Source of the DNA: a virus
IMG/VR virus record: IMGVR_UViG_3300042691_031808
Location: 1 to 36,512 of that record
Length of the DNA: 36,512 nucleotides
Direction: 5' to 3' (one strand)
Shown here: piece by piece, positions 8,966 to 17,355 of the stretch
Layout of the letters: each line of letters begins with the position of its first letter
Numbering within the stretch: the stretch's first letter is position 1
Made by a program: the position numbers and the translations under genes
The notes under the pieces: generated by a model
Databases searched by the model: none
Told to the model about the DNA's origin: nothing
The model's input: only the letters and a program-made list of their open reading frames with translations

Positions 8966-10288
8966 ATGGCTTTAAAAATAAGACAAGGTTTAGAAGCTGA
9001 CAGAGCAGGATTCGTTCCGGAAAGCGGAGAGTTAATTTACACTACTGATGACAAATTAGTTTATATAGGTGACGGAACTACTGCTGGAGGTAATATTATC
9101 AGCGGCACTACATATTCAATCAGTTCTGAGACTGTTAGTGGTGGTGCAAATTTACGCTTAACTGGTAGTGACGCTAGCACTGATAATGTATCTTTTGTAG
9201 GTTCAGGAAGTGTTACAGTATCTAGAACCGACTCTAATACGATTACAATTAGTGGTTCTGGAGGTGGCGGTGGAGGCAGCGGGACTGTAAATTCTGGCAT
9301 TGCTGGATCTCTTGCTTTTTATACGTCAAACGGCACTACAGTAGATGACACCGGTCCTGGAATATTTTATGACACAAATGCAGCAAAATTATCAGTGTCA
9401 TATCTTGGAGCAGAAGACATCGAAGCAAATAGTCCTCTTTTTAGGATGATTAATAAACATGCATCTAACTTAATTACCTTTGGCGGAATTTCACCGGATA
9501 GTACAGAACATTCAGGTCGTTTACGTGTCTTAGATAAAGGCCCTTTTGATCCGTTGAATCCAGTGATAGCTTCATTTGATTCAGTTCATAATAATGCTAG
9601 TGTAAATGCTTTAACATTTTTTAGAGCTAGAGGAACTTTAGCTTCTGCAACAGGAATAAATTCATCAGGAGGTGATGGCATCGGTGCTATATTATTTGTT
9701 GCTCAAACAAATTCGGCAGGAGATGTAGCTCAAGTAGGTTCATTAGGTTTTATAAATAACGATTCATTTACTCCTGGAAATAGTATTGTGCCAGGAACTT
9801 TCTTTATTCAGAACTGTCATCCTACATGGGGAATGCAGACTAGTTTTTGGATTCAACCAGATCTAGATACATACTCTTCACGTTATCATCATGCGACTTT
9901 AGGAATCAGAACTCCAGAAATTGACACTGATGACAGTAGTCATCTTACTATTGTTCCTACTGCTGTGTTTAATTCTGATGTCGAAATACAAAATGATTTA
10001 GTAGTTGCCAACAAAGTTACAGCAGACGAATTTATTAGTACATCAACTGGCACACCAGAAATATATTCTAATACAGATCTAAGAGTAATTGCTAATCCTT
10101 ATACATGGAAGTTCCTTACCGATGGAGGATTCCAATTACCTGTTTTAACAGCAGCTCCCGGAAGTCCTACTACTGGAGCAATTTATTTGGCAGACAATGC
10201 AAATTGGGATCCTTTATCAAAAGCTGGTAGTGCCCCTTACGCTGTACTTTGGAATGGTAGTGCCTGGATCCCAGTATCTGGAGCATAA
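8966..10288 (+). CDS. Tail fibre protein with Mtd-type N-terminal module, 440 aa
   Basis: Residues 1-45 (ALKIRQGLEADRAGF, then GELIYTTDDKLVYIGDG) are the same class of N-terminal module as in the 1534-residue adhesin, here in an AT-rich gene. A poly-Gly linker (GGGGGGSG) near residue 100 separates this from a large beta domain with HSGRLRVLD and a C-terminal stretch (PGSPTTGAIYLADN) that is typical of fibre ends. The ribosome-binding site is GGAGA, 6 bases before the ATG. I infer a receptor-binding or fibre-tip protein. The family of its central domain is not clear to me. Confidence 0.7.
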   Translation: MALKIRQGLEADRAGFVPESGELIYTTDDKLVYIGDGTTAGGNIISGTTYSISSETVSGGANLRLTGSDASTDNVSFVGSGSVTVSRTDSNTITISGSGGGGGGSGTVNSGIAGSLAFYTSNGTTVDDTGPGIFYDTNAAKLSVSYLGAEDIEANSPLFRMINKHASNLITFGGISPDSTEHSGRLRVLDKGPFDPLNPVIASFDSVHNNASVNALTFFRARGTLASATGINSSGGDGIGAILFVAQTNSAGDVAQVGSLGFINNDSFTPGNSIVPGTFFIQNCHPTWGMQTSFWIQPDLDTYSSRYHHATLGIRTPEIDTDDSSHLTIVPTAVFNSDVEIQNDLVVANKVTADEFISTSTGTPEIYSNTDLRVIANPYTWKFLTDGGFQLPVLTAAPGSPTTGAIYLADNANWDPLSKAGSAPYAVLWNGSAWIPVSGA

Positions 10289-10300
10289 AAAGGAAACAAC

Positions 10301-11893
10301 ATGACTAGAGAATATATTGTTTCTTTAAACGCAGATGTAGACTACGATCAGTTTTGGAATCAAATTGAGAACGAATCACAGGATGATGGATTTGTTCCTA
10401 CACGAAGAGTTGATATCGTAAATGCTAGACCAGGAAGTATTAGAAGCTGTCATTATGCGCTTACTGATCAAGAAGCGGAAATATTACGCAATGATCCTCG
10501 TGTGCGTTCAGTAGAAATTCCACCTAGTCAAAGAGACGATATTGTAATGCGTCACAAATACAATACTCAGACAGGTAACTTTACAAAGACTTTTTTAAGT
10601 ACAGGCGATAATCTAAATTGGGGATTAAGACGTTGTATAGATTATTTTAACCCGTACGGGACTTCTGATTCAGTAGAAGGAAATTACAACTATATTAACG
10701 ACGGTACAGGTGTCGATATAGTTATTCAAGACAGCGGATTACAGGTAGATCATCCTGAATTCGAAGACGGAGAAGGTAATTCCAGAGTTCAAGAAATTGA
10801 TTGGTATAGTGAAAGCGGATTACCAGGAACGCAAAGTATAAATCATTACAGAGATTTCGATGGGCACGGAACACACGTAGCAGCTACAGCAGCAGGAAAA
10901 ACCTACGGTTTCGCTAAAAATGCTAGAATTTATTCTGTAAAAGTAAGAGGTTTAGAAGGGTTTGGTGACACAAATAACGGTATAGTTGTAGAAGATGTGT
11001 TCGATGTTATAAAATTATGGCACTTAAACAAACCCGTAGATCCTCTTACAGGATACAAAAGACCCACTATTGTTAATATGAGTTGGGGATATTTTACTTC
11101 TTATTCTAATATCGACGGCGGAGAGTATAGAGGTACTCCATGGTCAGGAACAACGAGAAATACATCATATGGAATGGTCGGAGTATTTGATGGTTTGAAC
11201 TATGTACATAATATCAGAGTCGGATCTGTTGACAGCGATCTAGATGAATTAATAGATGTGGGTGTTATTGTATGTATTGCGGCTGGAAACAGTTATGATA
11301 AAATCGACAACCCTGATGGTCCAGACTGGAATAATTATTATAATAACCCGTTTGGCCAAAGATACTATCATAGAGGATCCAGTCCTCACAGTGAAAATGC
11401 AATTAAAGTAGGAGCGATTGATAGCATCGTTCCGGAAGATTTAGAACAAAAAGCAGTTTTTAGTTGTACAGGTCCAGGTGTAGATATTTGGGCACCTGGC
11501 GTGGACATTTCTAGTGCATGTAGTAATACAAATGCATTTGGTGCTGCAACATATTATGCAGATGCAGGATATAAACAAGTTAACATAAGCGGTACTAGTA
11601 TGGCAAGTCCTCAGGTAGCAGGTGTAGCAGCATTGTTTGCACAACTCTATCCAGGAATAAATTGTAACGGAATGAAGCTTGTTTTACAGTCACAAAGCGA
11701 TTTAGCATCGCCAGCAAGATTAGTCGATAGTGGGTTGGATGATGACTACACTAACGACAGATCTTTGTTAGGATCTCCTCAACATTTGCTATATTATCCG
11801 TTCTCTCAAGAAAATCCTGTTTTTCCTTCGGTAGTTAAGGCTAGAATTAGTAATGTGAGTCTTAGAGGTGCAGTGAATATTAGATTCGTGTAA
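10301..11893 (+). CDS. Subtilisin-family (S8) serine protease, 530 aa
   Basis: The full S8 catalytic triad is readable: D144 in VIQDSGLQVDHPEF, H189 in DGHGTHVAATAAG, and S433 in GTSMASPQVAG. An oxyanion-region Asn is likely in CIAAGNSYD. Residues 1-80 resemble an inhibitor-I9-type propeptide (REYIVSLN, ending in a DPRVRSVE segment), so it is probably made as a zymogen. There is no signal peptide. It sits between tail genes, 12 bases after one and 1 base before the next, so it is probably a virion component or a maturation protease for fibres. Degradation of host surface protein at adsorption is an alternative. The family is certain; the role is inferred. Confidence 0.9.
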   Translation: MTREYIVSLNADVDYDQFWNQIENESQDDGFVPTRRVDIVNARPGSIRSCHYALTDQEAEILRNDPRVRSVEIPPSQRDDIVMRHKYNTQTGNFTKTFLSTGDNLNWGLRRCIDYFNPYGTSDSVEGNYNYINDGTGVDIVIQDSGLQVDHPEFEDGEGNSRVQEIDWYSESGLPGTQSINHYRDFDGHGTHVAATAAGKTYGFAKNARIYSVKVRGLEGFGDTNNGIVVEDVFDVIKLWHLNKPVDPLTGYKRPTIVNMSWGYFTSYSNIDGGEYRGTPWSGTTRNTSYGMVGVFDGLNYVHNIRVGSVDSDLDELIDVGVIVCIAAGNSYDKIDNPDGPDWNNYYNNPFGQRYYHRGSSPHSENAIKVGAIDSIVPEDLEQKAVFSCTGPGVDIWAPGVDISSACSNTNAFGAATYYADAGYKQVNISGTSMASPQVAGVAALFAQLYPGINCNGMKLVLQSQSDLASPARLVDSGLDDDYTNDRSLLGSPQHLLYYPFSQENPVFPSVVKARISNVSLRGAVNIRFV

Positions 11894-11894
11894 A

Positions 11895-14495
11895 ATGTTA
11901 AACATATGGTCTCAGAAATCAGGATACAGTTATGGAGTAATCCAAGAAAGCACAAAAGTAGATCTTGGATTACCTACTGTATATTCTGAAAATTTTAGCG
12001 ACAGTTCTGCTATTAATTTTTCTGTACTTGCTGGAAAATTGCCTCCTGGACTCAGATTAGAACATGACAGAATAGTTGGCAGTGCATTTGAAGTTTCTAG
12101 AGATACAGAATTTAGATTTGTTGTCAGAGCTTCCGATGGAATAGAGTTTGCTGATAGAACTTTTTCAATTACTATATCTGGCAAGGACGAACCTAGATGG
12201 AATACCGCAGCTGGCGTATTACCGCTAGGTCCAAACGATGCTTACTACGTTTTAGATAATTCTTACATAGATTTTCAACTTAGTGTCATTGATTTTGATA
12301 CTGCTGCCGGGCAAGAATTAAAGTTTTTTATACCTAGTGGCGGAGGAGAATTACCACCAGGATTAGTACTTACCGATAGCGGTAGAATTGTAGGGTGGGT
12401 TCAACCAGTATTAGCTCCTCCGGCAAGTGCAGGAAATGGTAACTTTGATACTACAGTTTATGATAAAGTTGCTTACGATTACGGATTAAGATCTAACAAC
12501 GGATATGACACTTTTATATTCGATTCTTTTACTTTTGATTATAGTATTCCAACAGGATTTCCTAAAAAATTAAATAGAAATTTTGAATTTAATGTTATTG
12601 TAACAGATGGTGATACTAGTACTGCAAGAAAATTTAGAATATATGTTGTAGGTGATGATTTTTTCAGAGCCGACAATACTTATATGCAAGCTGGAAATGG
12701 AACTTTTACAGCTGATGTCACATATGCTAGAGCTCCAGTATGGACTACTAATTCTTATCTAGGAATATTCAGAGCCAACAATTATAAAACATTTAAGTTA
12801 GATACTTATGAAGGGTTACTACTAGGACCAATAACTTATAGTTTCGAAAGTGTTAATCCTGATGTTTACGGACAAGCATATACTACTATTCCTTCTGAAA
12901 ATAAAGCAGGCCAAAATAAAATTAGAATACGAAATGTTAAAGGAATTCCAAGAGAAGGTCATAAAATACAATTAGTAGAATATGTAACTGGTGCTAGTTT
13001 TACAATATACACAATCAGTGTTGTTACAAAAATATCTGATACAGAATATCTTTTAAATCTAAATAGTAATTTAGAAAAAACAATACCTAATCTTACTCAT
13101 TTATATTTTGGAACTCAAAGTATTTTACCTCCGGGTATGACATTTGATCCGTTTACAGCAGAAGTATTTGGAAATCTTCCTTATCAACCAGCAATTACAA
13201 AACAATATAGATTTACAATTAAAGCTACTAGATTTACTGAAAAAGGAGAAACTGCTAGTTCAAAAAGAACCTTTACAGCAGATATTATTGGTGAAATTGA
13301 TAGTACAATAACATGGGAAACTGCTTCTGATCTAGGATCGTTAGATGCAGATTATATAAGTAATTTGTTTGTAAGAGCAAATACTACACTAGTAAATGTT
13401 CCTATCTTATATTATTTTATATCTGGAAGTTTGCCTCCGGGATTAAGTTTTAATTTGGACGGCGAAATAATAGGAAAGATTAATCAATTTGGAGAAGAAG
13501 ATAATCCAGGATTAATTTCTTTTGATGATGAAAATTTTACTCTAGATGGCGAGACTACTAGTCTAGATAGAGAATACTATTTTACAATCGAAGCGAGAGA
13601 TATAGTAGGGTATACTGCAATACAAAGAACTTTTAAGTTAAGAGTGGAAACACCTAATGATAGGTTGTTTAGTAATCTCATAGTCAAGCCTTTCTTAAAA
13701 TTAGATCAAAGACAATATTATCAAGAATTTATTAACGATCCTGATATTTTTGATATAAGTGCTGTTTATAGACCTACTGATCCAAATTTTGGTCTTAGAA
13801 AAAATTTAGAAATGTTAATTTTTGCAGGCATAGAAACTAAATCAGCTGCTGAAGTTGTAAGCAAAATAACTAGAAATCATAAAAATAAAAGATTTAGATT
13901 TGGTGAAATTAAAAAAGCTATAGCTAATTTTCCTTTTACATCAGATCGTGTTTATGAAATAATTTATGTAGAAGTTTTTGATCCTCTAGAAAAAGGCACA
14001 CAATCTTTACCATTTCAAATTAATGTAAATCCTAGTGAAAGAAACATTACTGTAGATCAGGATAATAGTTTCTATAATGGTAATCCTAATCAAATAAATC
14101 CTTATTGGGGTAGACCTGATCCATTTCATGTAACAGTAGATCAAAATACCGTTTTCGCTGGAGATCCTAATTCGGAAATTCGATTCCCTAGTAGTGTAAA
14201 ATTGTGGAGAAAAAGAATAGCCGAACTTGGTATTTTTGACTACGATTATCTTCCATTATGGATGAGAACTATACAAGAAGGCGATATAACACCTTTAAGA
14301 TACATTAAAGCAGTGCCTATATGCTTTTGTAAACCAGGAAGGGGCGACGATATTTTACTAAACATAAAGCAAAGTGCTTTCGATTTCAAAAAAATTGACT
14401 TTTATGTCGATAGATATATCATAGATAGAGTCACCGGTTATAGACAGGATAAATACATAGCATTTAAAAACGATAGGACCACAATAAATGGCTAG
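11895..14495 (+). CDS. Large tail structural protein with Ig/He_PIG repeats, 866 aa
   Basis: Several Ig-like repeats carry the He_PIG signature L-P-P-G-L plus a short strand and a G-x-I-x-G turn: LPPGLRLE...RIVG near residue 50, LPPGLVLTDSGRIVGW near 155, LPPGMTFDPFTAEVFG near 410 and LPPGLSFNLDGEIIG near 510. Each is followed by FxxxVxAxD-type strands. After about residue 590 comes a different, less repetitive domain with FNFGLRK-type segments and KPGRGDDILLNIKQ. I infer an elongated tail or baseplate-associated protein. Its gene overlaps the next by 8 bases and shares the AT-rich composition (17/60 GC in the line from 13801). Confidence 0.7.
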   Translation: MLNIWSQKSGYSYGVIQESTKVDLGLPTVYSENFSDSSAINFSVLAGKLPPGLRLEHDRIVGSAFEVSRDTEFRFVVRASDGIEFADRTFSITISGKDEPRWNTAAGVLPLGPNDAYYVLDNSYIDFQLSVIDFDTAAGQELKFFIPSGGGELPPGLVLTDSGRIVGWVQPVLAPPASAGNGNFDTTVYDKVAYDYGLRSNNGYDTFIFDSFTFDYSIPTGFPKKLNRNFEFNVIVTDGDTSTARKFRIYVVGDDFFRADNTYMQAGNGTFTADVTYARAPVWTTNSYLGIFRANNYKTFKLDTYEGLLLGPITYSFESVNPDVYGQAYTTIPSENKAGQNKIRIRNVKGIPREGHKIQLVEYVTGASFTIYTISVVTKISDTEYLLNLNSNLEKTIPNLTHLYFGTQSILPPGMTFDPFTAEVFGNLPYQPAITKQYRFTIKATRFTEKGETASSKRTFTADIIGEIDSTITWETASDLGSLDADYISNLFVRANTTLVNVPILYYFISGSLPPGLSFNLDGEIIGKINQFGEEDNPGLISFDDENFTLDGETTSLDREYYFTIEARDIVGYTAIQRTFKLRVETPNDRLFSNLIVKPFLKLDQRQYYQEFINDPDIFDISAVYRPTDPNFGLRKNLEMLIFAGIETKSAAEVVSKITRNHKNKRFRFGEIKKAIANFPFTSDRVYEIIYVEVFDPLEKGTQSLPFQINVNPSERNITVDQDNSFYNGNPNQINPYWGRPDPFHVTVDQNTVFAGDPNSEIRFPSSVKLWRKRIAELGIFDYDYLPLWMRTIQEGDITPLRYIKAVPICFCKPGRGDDILLNIKQSAFDFKKIDFYVDRYIIDRVTGYRQDKYIAFKNDRTTING

Positions 14496-15051
14496 TCAAA
14501 TTAATTTCGAATCAATCAACGAAGCATACCCTGTAGCAGGGCAAGATAATAATAGTCAGGGATTTAGAGACAATTTTAATCTAATTAAATTAGGTTTGGA
14601 AACTGCGAATAGTGAAATCACTACACTACAAACTAATACAGCCAAAGTTAATGATGACAACAACTTTTTTGGAAATTTATTAACTAATGCAGAAATTAGA
14701 CAATTAAATCACTCTGTAGCTAGTCTAGGAACTATTATTTCTAGCACAACTGTAGATGTCAGAGATGCTGATTACTTTCATGGTGTTATTTCACCTCCCT
14801 CGACTTCTATAACCATTACATTTAGTAATTGGGGAGCAGACGGTGTCGCTAGAAGAATTTGGATCAAACTAAGAAGTGATGGAACTAGTCAACAATTTAA
14901 CTTTGGCACTACAGGTGGCGGTGTAATATTATCTAATACTACATTTCCATTTTCAACTAATGCAAATTCTAATGAAAGATATGTATTTGAACTTCACTCA
15001 ATCGACGGAGGTGATGAAGTTTATGTTAATTATCTAGGAACATTTGTCTAA
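14488..15051 (+). CDS. Conserved tail/baseplate-associated protein, 187 aa
   Basis: The opening INFESINEAYPVAGQDN followed by QGFRDNFNLIK is a hallmark of a protein found in many T4-like marine phages beside the fibre genes. A short predicted coiled coil (ETANSEITTLQTNTAKVND, about residues 40-62) is followed by a beta domain ending VYVNYLGTFV. The pattern suggests a trimeric fibre or adaptor with a helical neck. The start lies 8 bases inside the upstream gene, and the stop overlaps the next start (TAATG). The exact role is unknown. Confidence 0.65.
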   Translation: MASQINFESINEAYPVAGQDNNSQGFRDNFNLIKLGLETANSEITTLQTNTAKVNDDNNFFGNLLTNAEIRQLNHSVASLGTIISSTTVDVRDADYFHGVISPPSTSITITFSNWGADGVARRIWIKLRSDGTSQQFNFGTTGGGVILSNTTFPFSTNANSNERYVFELHSIDGGDEVYVNYLGTFV

Positions 15052-15281
15052 TGCATCCTCTATTGGAAGATTTATCTGATTTAAAAGATCAAGAAATAGA
15101 ATCCAAAATATTAGATCTTAGCAAAAAATATTGGATAGTGAGAAATCCAGATGTTCAACATCAAATAACTCTGCTTCTTGGATCATATCAAGAAGAACTA
15201 AGAAGCAGACGTGCTAAAGCATGGGAACAACAATATCAAAATCGAGACAAAGGACTTGACAAACTAATTAATGTAAATTAA
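15051..15281 (+). CDS. Conserved small helical protein, 76 aa
   Basis: An all-helical, charged protein (LEDLSDLKDQEIESKI...; C-terminal RRAKAWEQQYQNRDKGLDKL). I recall close relatives in T4-like marine phages next to tail genes, but no function. It overlaps the preceding gene by one base (TAATG), which implies coupled translation with the tail protein. The start of the next gene's promoter lies inside its last codons. Confidence 0.6.
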   Translation: MHPLLEDLSDLKDQEIESKILDLSKKYWIVRNPDVQHQITLLLGSYQEELRSRRAKAWEQQYQNRDKGLDKLINVN

Positions 15282-15284
15282 AAT
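15256..15284 (+). promoter_or_regulatory. Sigma70-type promoter abutting a start codon
   Basis: TTGACA at 15256-15261, a 17-base spacer and TAAAAT at 15279-15284. Transcription would be expected to start about 7 bases after the -10 box, at 15291, which is the A of the next ATG. I see no Shine-Dalgarno sequence in the short interval, so the transcript is predicted to be leaderless. Confidence 0.6.
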
Positions 15285-15290
15285 AGTTAC

Positions 15291-15797
15291 ATGAAATTAG
15301 ACAAATTTTCTCAAAGTATCTTTCAAAGTCAAGATCTTTTTAATATAATGTATGAAAAGGATCTCGATGTCTTAAACAAAATCATTGTTGAAGAAGATTC
15401 GGAAATTTCCTCATTTATTAAACATTCCGAACTTGTTTTACAAACTACCGAAAGCATTTCTTATTCCTCTAATGTATTCGATTTTGATAGAAATCTTCAA
15501 AATCAATGGTTTATGCCTGATGAATATAAAGATTTTGATATTGAAGAATTTTTAGTTAACCAGTGCCCTAAAGAAAATTATACAAGATTAGTCGACGAAT
15601 TAAACGAATTTAGAAAAAGAGATATGATAGACTTGTTACGTTGGCTAAAATATTTCGTCGATACATGCCGAAAAAATAACATAATCTGGGGTGTCGGACG
15701 AGGCAGCAGTGTTTCCAGCTATGTTCTTTACTTAATAGGCATCCATAAAATAGATAGTATAAAATATAATTTAGACTGGCAGGAATTCTTAAGATAA
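15291..15797 (+). CDS. DNA polymerase III alpha (DnaE)-like fragment, 168 aa
   Basis: The C-terminal 70 residues match the stretch of bacterial C-family polymerases just before the catalytic aspartates: a helix (RLVDELNEFRKRDMIDLLRW), then WGVGRGSSVSSYVLYLIG, and IDSIKYNLDWQEFLR in place of the usual DPLKYDLLFERFLN. The protein stops there, so the PDxDxDF active-site motif is missing and it cannot be a polymerase by itself. The GRGS loop, which contacts the nucleotide triphosphate in DnaE, is intact. The N-terminal 90 residues are acidic and unrecognised. It could bind a Pol III partner or be a relic. It has its own promoter and no visible ribosome-binding site. Confidence 0.65.
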   Translation: MKLDKFSQSIFQSQDLFNIMYEKDLDVLNKIIVEEDSEISSFIKHSELVLQTTESISYSSNVFDFDRNLQNQWFMPDEYKDFDIEEFLVNQCPKENYTRLVDELNEFRKRDMIDLLRWLKYFVDTCRKNNIIWGVGRGSSVSSYVLYLIGIHKIDSIKYNLDWQEFLR

Positions 15798-15826
15798 GTA
15801 AGTATATTAAGCCCAAGGAGAAAACT

Positions 15827-16057
15827 ATGGCTATGAAAGAACCACAAAGAAAAACATACAGAACTATGCAGGGCAAAGAGCTAGATTTTGATAAATTACG
15901 TATGAAAAACGAAATGACTCTTGCAGTTGGAAATGTAAGGATGAATGCCAGAGGTGATGAGTTAGGTCCAGGCGGAAAAATCATTCGTAAAAAAGAAGAT
16001 ATCATGTCCGAATATCATACTGATAGCAAAAATCTAATTATGCCCAAACAGAAATAG
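15827..16057 (+). CDS. Conserved phage protein, 76 aa
   Basis: A basic 76-residue protein with TYRTMQGKELDFDKLR and ARGDELGPGGKIIRKKEDI, a pattern I recall from T4-like marine phages without a function. No membrane segment or enzyme motif is seen. It has a good ribosome-binding site (AAGGAG, 7 bases before ATG) and ends 8 bases before the co-chaperonin gene, so it is probably transcribed with it. Confidence 0.65.
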   Translation: MAMKEPQRKTYRTMQGKELDFDKLRMKNEMTLAVGNVRMNARGDELGPGGKIIRKKEDIMSEYHTDSKNLIMPKQK

Positions 16058-16065
16058 GAGTAAAG

Positions 16066-16401
16066 ATGAACGTAGTAAAAGGTAAAATTAGTCCGATTAG
16101 AGACAGAATTTTAGTTGCCGATATGGAATTTGGTGAGGAACGTACAACTACCGGAATCATCATACAAAATTTAGACGGTAAAACCGAAGGTATTAAAGCT
16201 CGTTGGGGTCGCGTTTTTGCGATCGGTCCTGAACAAAAAGATGTTAATGTAGGGGATTGGATTTGTGTAGCACATGGACGTTGGACACGAGGGGTTAAAG
16301 TTGAAGAAGATGGTAAAGAAATTACCATCAGAAGAGTAGACAATGATGACATTTTACTTGTGTCGGATCATAAACCAAACGATGTATATATTCCAAAATG
16401 A
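16066..16401 (+). CDS. groES: GroES-like co-chaperonin (gp31-type), 111 aa
   Basis: The length and beta-barrel pattern fit GroES: ISPIRDRILVADMEFGEER (first strand), the region TTTGIIIQNLDG, equivalent to the mobile loop that contacts the GroEL apical domain, then GRVFAIGPEQKDVNVGDWI and a final DDILLV strand. An insert (CVAHGRWTRGVKVEED) resembles phage rather than bacterial GroES. In T4, gp31 replaces GroES so that host GroEL can fold the major capsid protein gp23. The same role is likely here. AGGAG precedes the ATG, and the stop overlaps the next start (ATGA). Confidence 0.85.
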   Translation: MNVVKGKISPIRDRILVADMEFGEERTTTGIIIQNLDGKTEGIKARWGRVFAIGPEQKDVNVGDWICVAHGRWTRGVKVEEDGKEITIRRVDNDDILLVSDHKPNDVYIPK

Positions 16402-16763
16402 CAAATCCTTTTAAAGACCAAGAAGATTTTATGAAAGCCTGCGATCAAACAGTCAAAGGCTTTAATGAATCACAATATAAACTCTATTGTGATTTAATTG
16501 ACGAAGAATTCAACGACGAATTCAAAACTGCATTAGCTAACGGCGATCGCATCGAGCAACTCGATGCATTAATTGATATTTTAGTTGTTACTATCGGTGC
16601 TATCCATAGTGCAGGATTTGACGCAGAAGGTGCTTGGAAAGAAGTAATGAATACAAATTTTGCCAAAATTGATTCTGAAACAGGCAAAGTTCGTAAGCGT
16701 GAAGATGGAAAAGTACTTAAACCTGATGGATGGCAACCGCCAAATCTATCTTCTTATATCTAA
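16398..16763 (+). CDS. MazG-like nucleotide pyrophosphohydrolase, 121 aa
   Basis: It shows the metal-binding pattern of the all-alpha NTP pyrophosphatases: DEEFNDEF near residues 34-41 (EExxE-type), followed by LDALIDILV near 55-63 (DxxxD). The tail TNFAKIDSETGKV, then KREDGKVLKPDGW, is characteristic of the phage MazG/phosphoribosyl-ATP pyrophosphohydrolase-like branch. The family hydrolyses NTPs or dNTPs to monophosphates. In phages it is suggested to affect nucleotide pools or ppGpp, but the substrate here is unknown. It is translationally coupled to the co-chaperonin by a 4-base overlap. Confidence 0.8.
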   Translation: MTNPFKDQEDFMKACDQTVKGFNESQYKLYCDLIDEEFNDEFKTALANGDRIEQLDALIDILVVTIGAIHSAGFDAEGAWKEVMNTNFAKIDSETGKVRKREDGKVLKPDGWQPPNLSSYI

Positions 16764-16773
16764 TCAAAGAGCA

Positions 16774-16802
16774 TTGACTCATCACTATTTTTAAGCTATA
16801 AT
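16774..16802 (+). promoter_or_regulatory. Consensus sigma70 promoter of the tRNA gene
   Basis: TTGACT at 16774-16779, a 17-base spacer and TATAAT at 16797-16802, 11 of 12 consensus bases. Predicted start is near 16809, five bases before the tRNA. It should act as an early promoter read by unmodified host polymerase, and may also drive the cytidylyltransferase and clamp loader downstream. Confidence 0.75.
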
Positions 16803-16813
16803 TGTTTTATGAT

Positions 16814-16890
16814 GGGCCTTTAGCTTAATCGGTTAAAGCAGCGGACTCATAATCCGTTGAGTCCGGGTTCGAGTCCCGGGGGGCCCACCA
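16814..16890 (+). tRNA. tRNA with CAT anticodon, probably tRNA-Ile2 (AUA)
   Basis: A complete 77-base cloverleaf with encoded CCA. The acceptor stem GGGCCTT pairs with GGGGCCC, the D stem is GCTT/AAGC, the anticodon stem GCGGA/TCCGT has loop CTCATAA, and the T arm is CCGGG/CCCGG with loop TTCGAGT. CAT could mean elongator Met or Ile2. Base pairs C4-G69 and C5-G68 are the acceptor features that the lysidine synthetase TilS uses to choose tRNA-Ile2 in E. coli, so Ile2 is favoured. It would read AUA, which is frequent in the AT-rich genes here. Confidence 0.93.
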
Positions 16891-16902
16891 GAAAGGTTTA
16901 CT

Positions 16903-17355
16903 ATGAAAGTCGGATTTACTTGTTCAACTTTTGATTTGTTCCACGCTGGACACATTATGATGCTTAAAGAAGCGAAAAGTGTCTGCGATTACTTAATAGT
17001 AGGATTACAAACAGATCCTACATTAGACAGAAAAGAAAAAAACAAACCAGTACAAACAATTTTTGAAAGATATGTACAATTAGATTCTTGCAAATATGTA
17101 GACGAAATTATAGTCTACGGAACAGAAAAAGAGCTAGTTGACATTTTACTTTCTTATCCTATTAATGTTAGAATATTAGGACAAGAATATGAAGAAAAAG
17201 ATTTTACTGGAAAAATGGAATGTATAAATCGAGGAATCGAATTACATTTCAATCAAAGACAACATTCTTTTAGCACAACTGAATTGAGAAATCGAGTAGT
17301 TTACGCAGAAGATATTAAACGTATGCAAACTCCCCAACCATTGGAGACAAAATGA
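16903..17355 (+). CDS. Cytidylyltransferase (glycerol-3-phosphate type), 150 aa
   Basis: It has the HxGH nucleotidyltransferase signature at 14-17 (FDLFHAGH), followed by a helix LKEAKS and DYLIVGLQTDP. The second signature HSFSTTELRNRV is near residue 123, corresponding to the RTxGISTT loop of TagD-like enzymes. The family transfers CMP from CTP to glycerol-3-phosphate or related phosphates. The phage substrate is not known, with modification of surface sugars or lipids possible. The length is normal for the family. It lies just after the tRNA, with AAAGG before the ATG, and overlaps the next gene by 4 bases. Confidence 0.8.
   Translation: MKVGFTCSTFDLFHAGHIMMLKEAKSVCDYLIVGLQTDPTLDRKEKNKPVQTIFERYVQLDSCKYVDEIIVYGTEKELVDILLSYPINVRILGQEYEEKDFTGKMECINRGIELHFNQRQHSFSTTELRNRVVYAEDIKRMQTPQPLETK

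Noticed and set aside
14396-14423. TTGACT with TATCAT near the end of the 866-residue gene
   Set aside because: The spacer is 16 and the -10 box is imperfect. The site is inside a late structural operon with overlapping genes, so chance in AT-rich DNA is more likely.
17138-17165. TTGACA followed by ATTAAT inside the cytidylyltransferase gene
   Set aside because: The -10 match is poor at the proper spacing and the downstream genes are translationally coupled from upstream, so an internal promoter is not needed.
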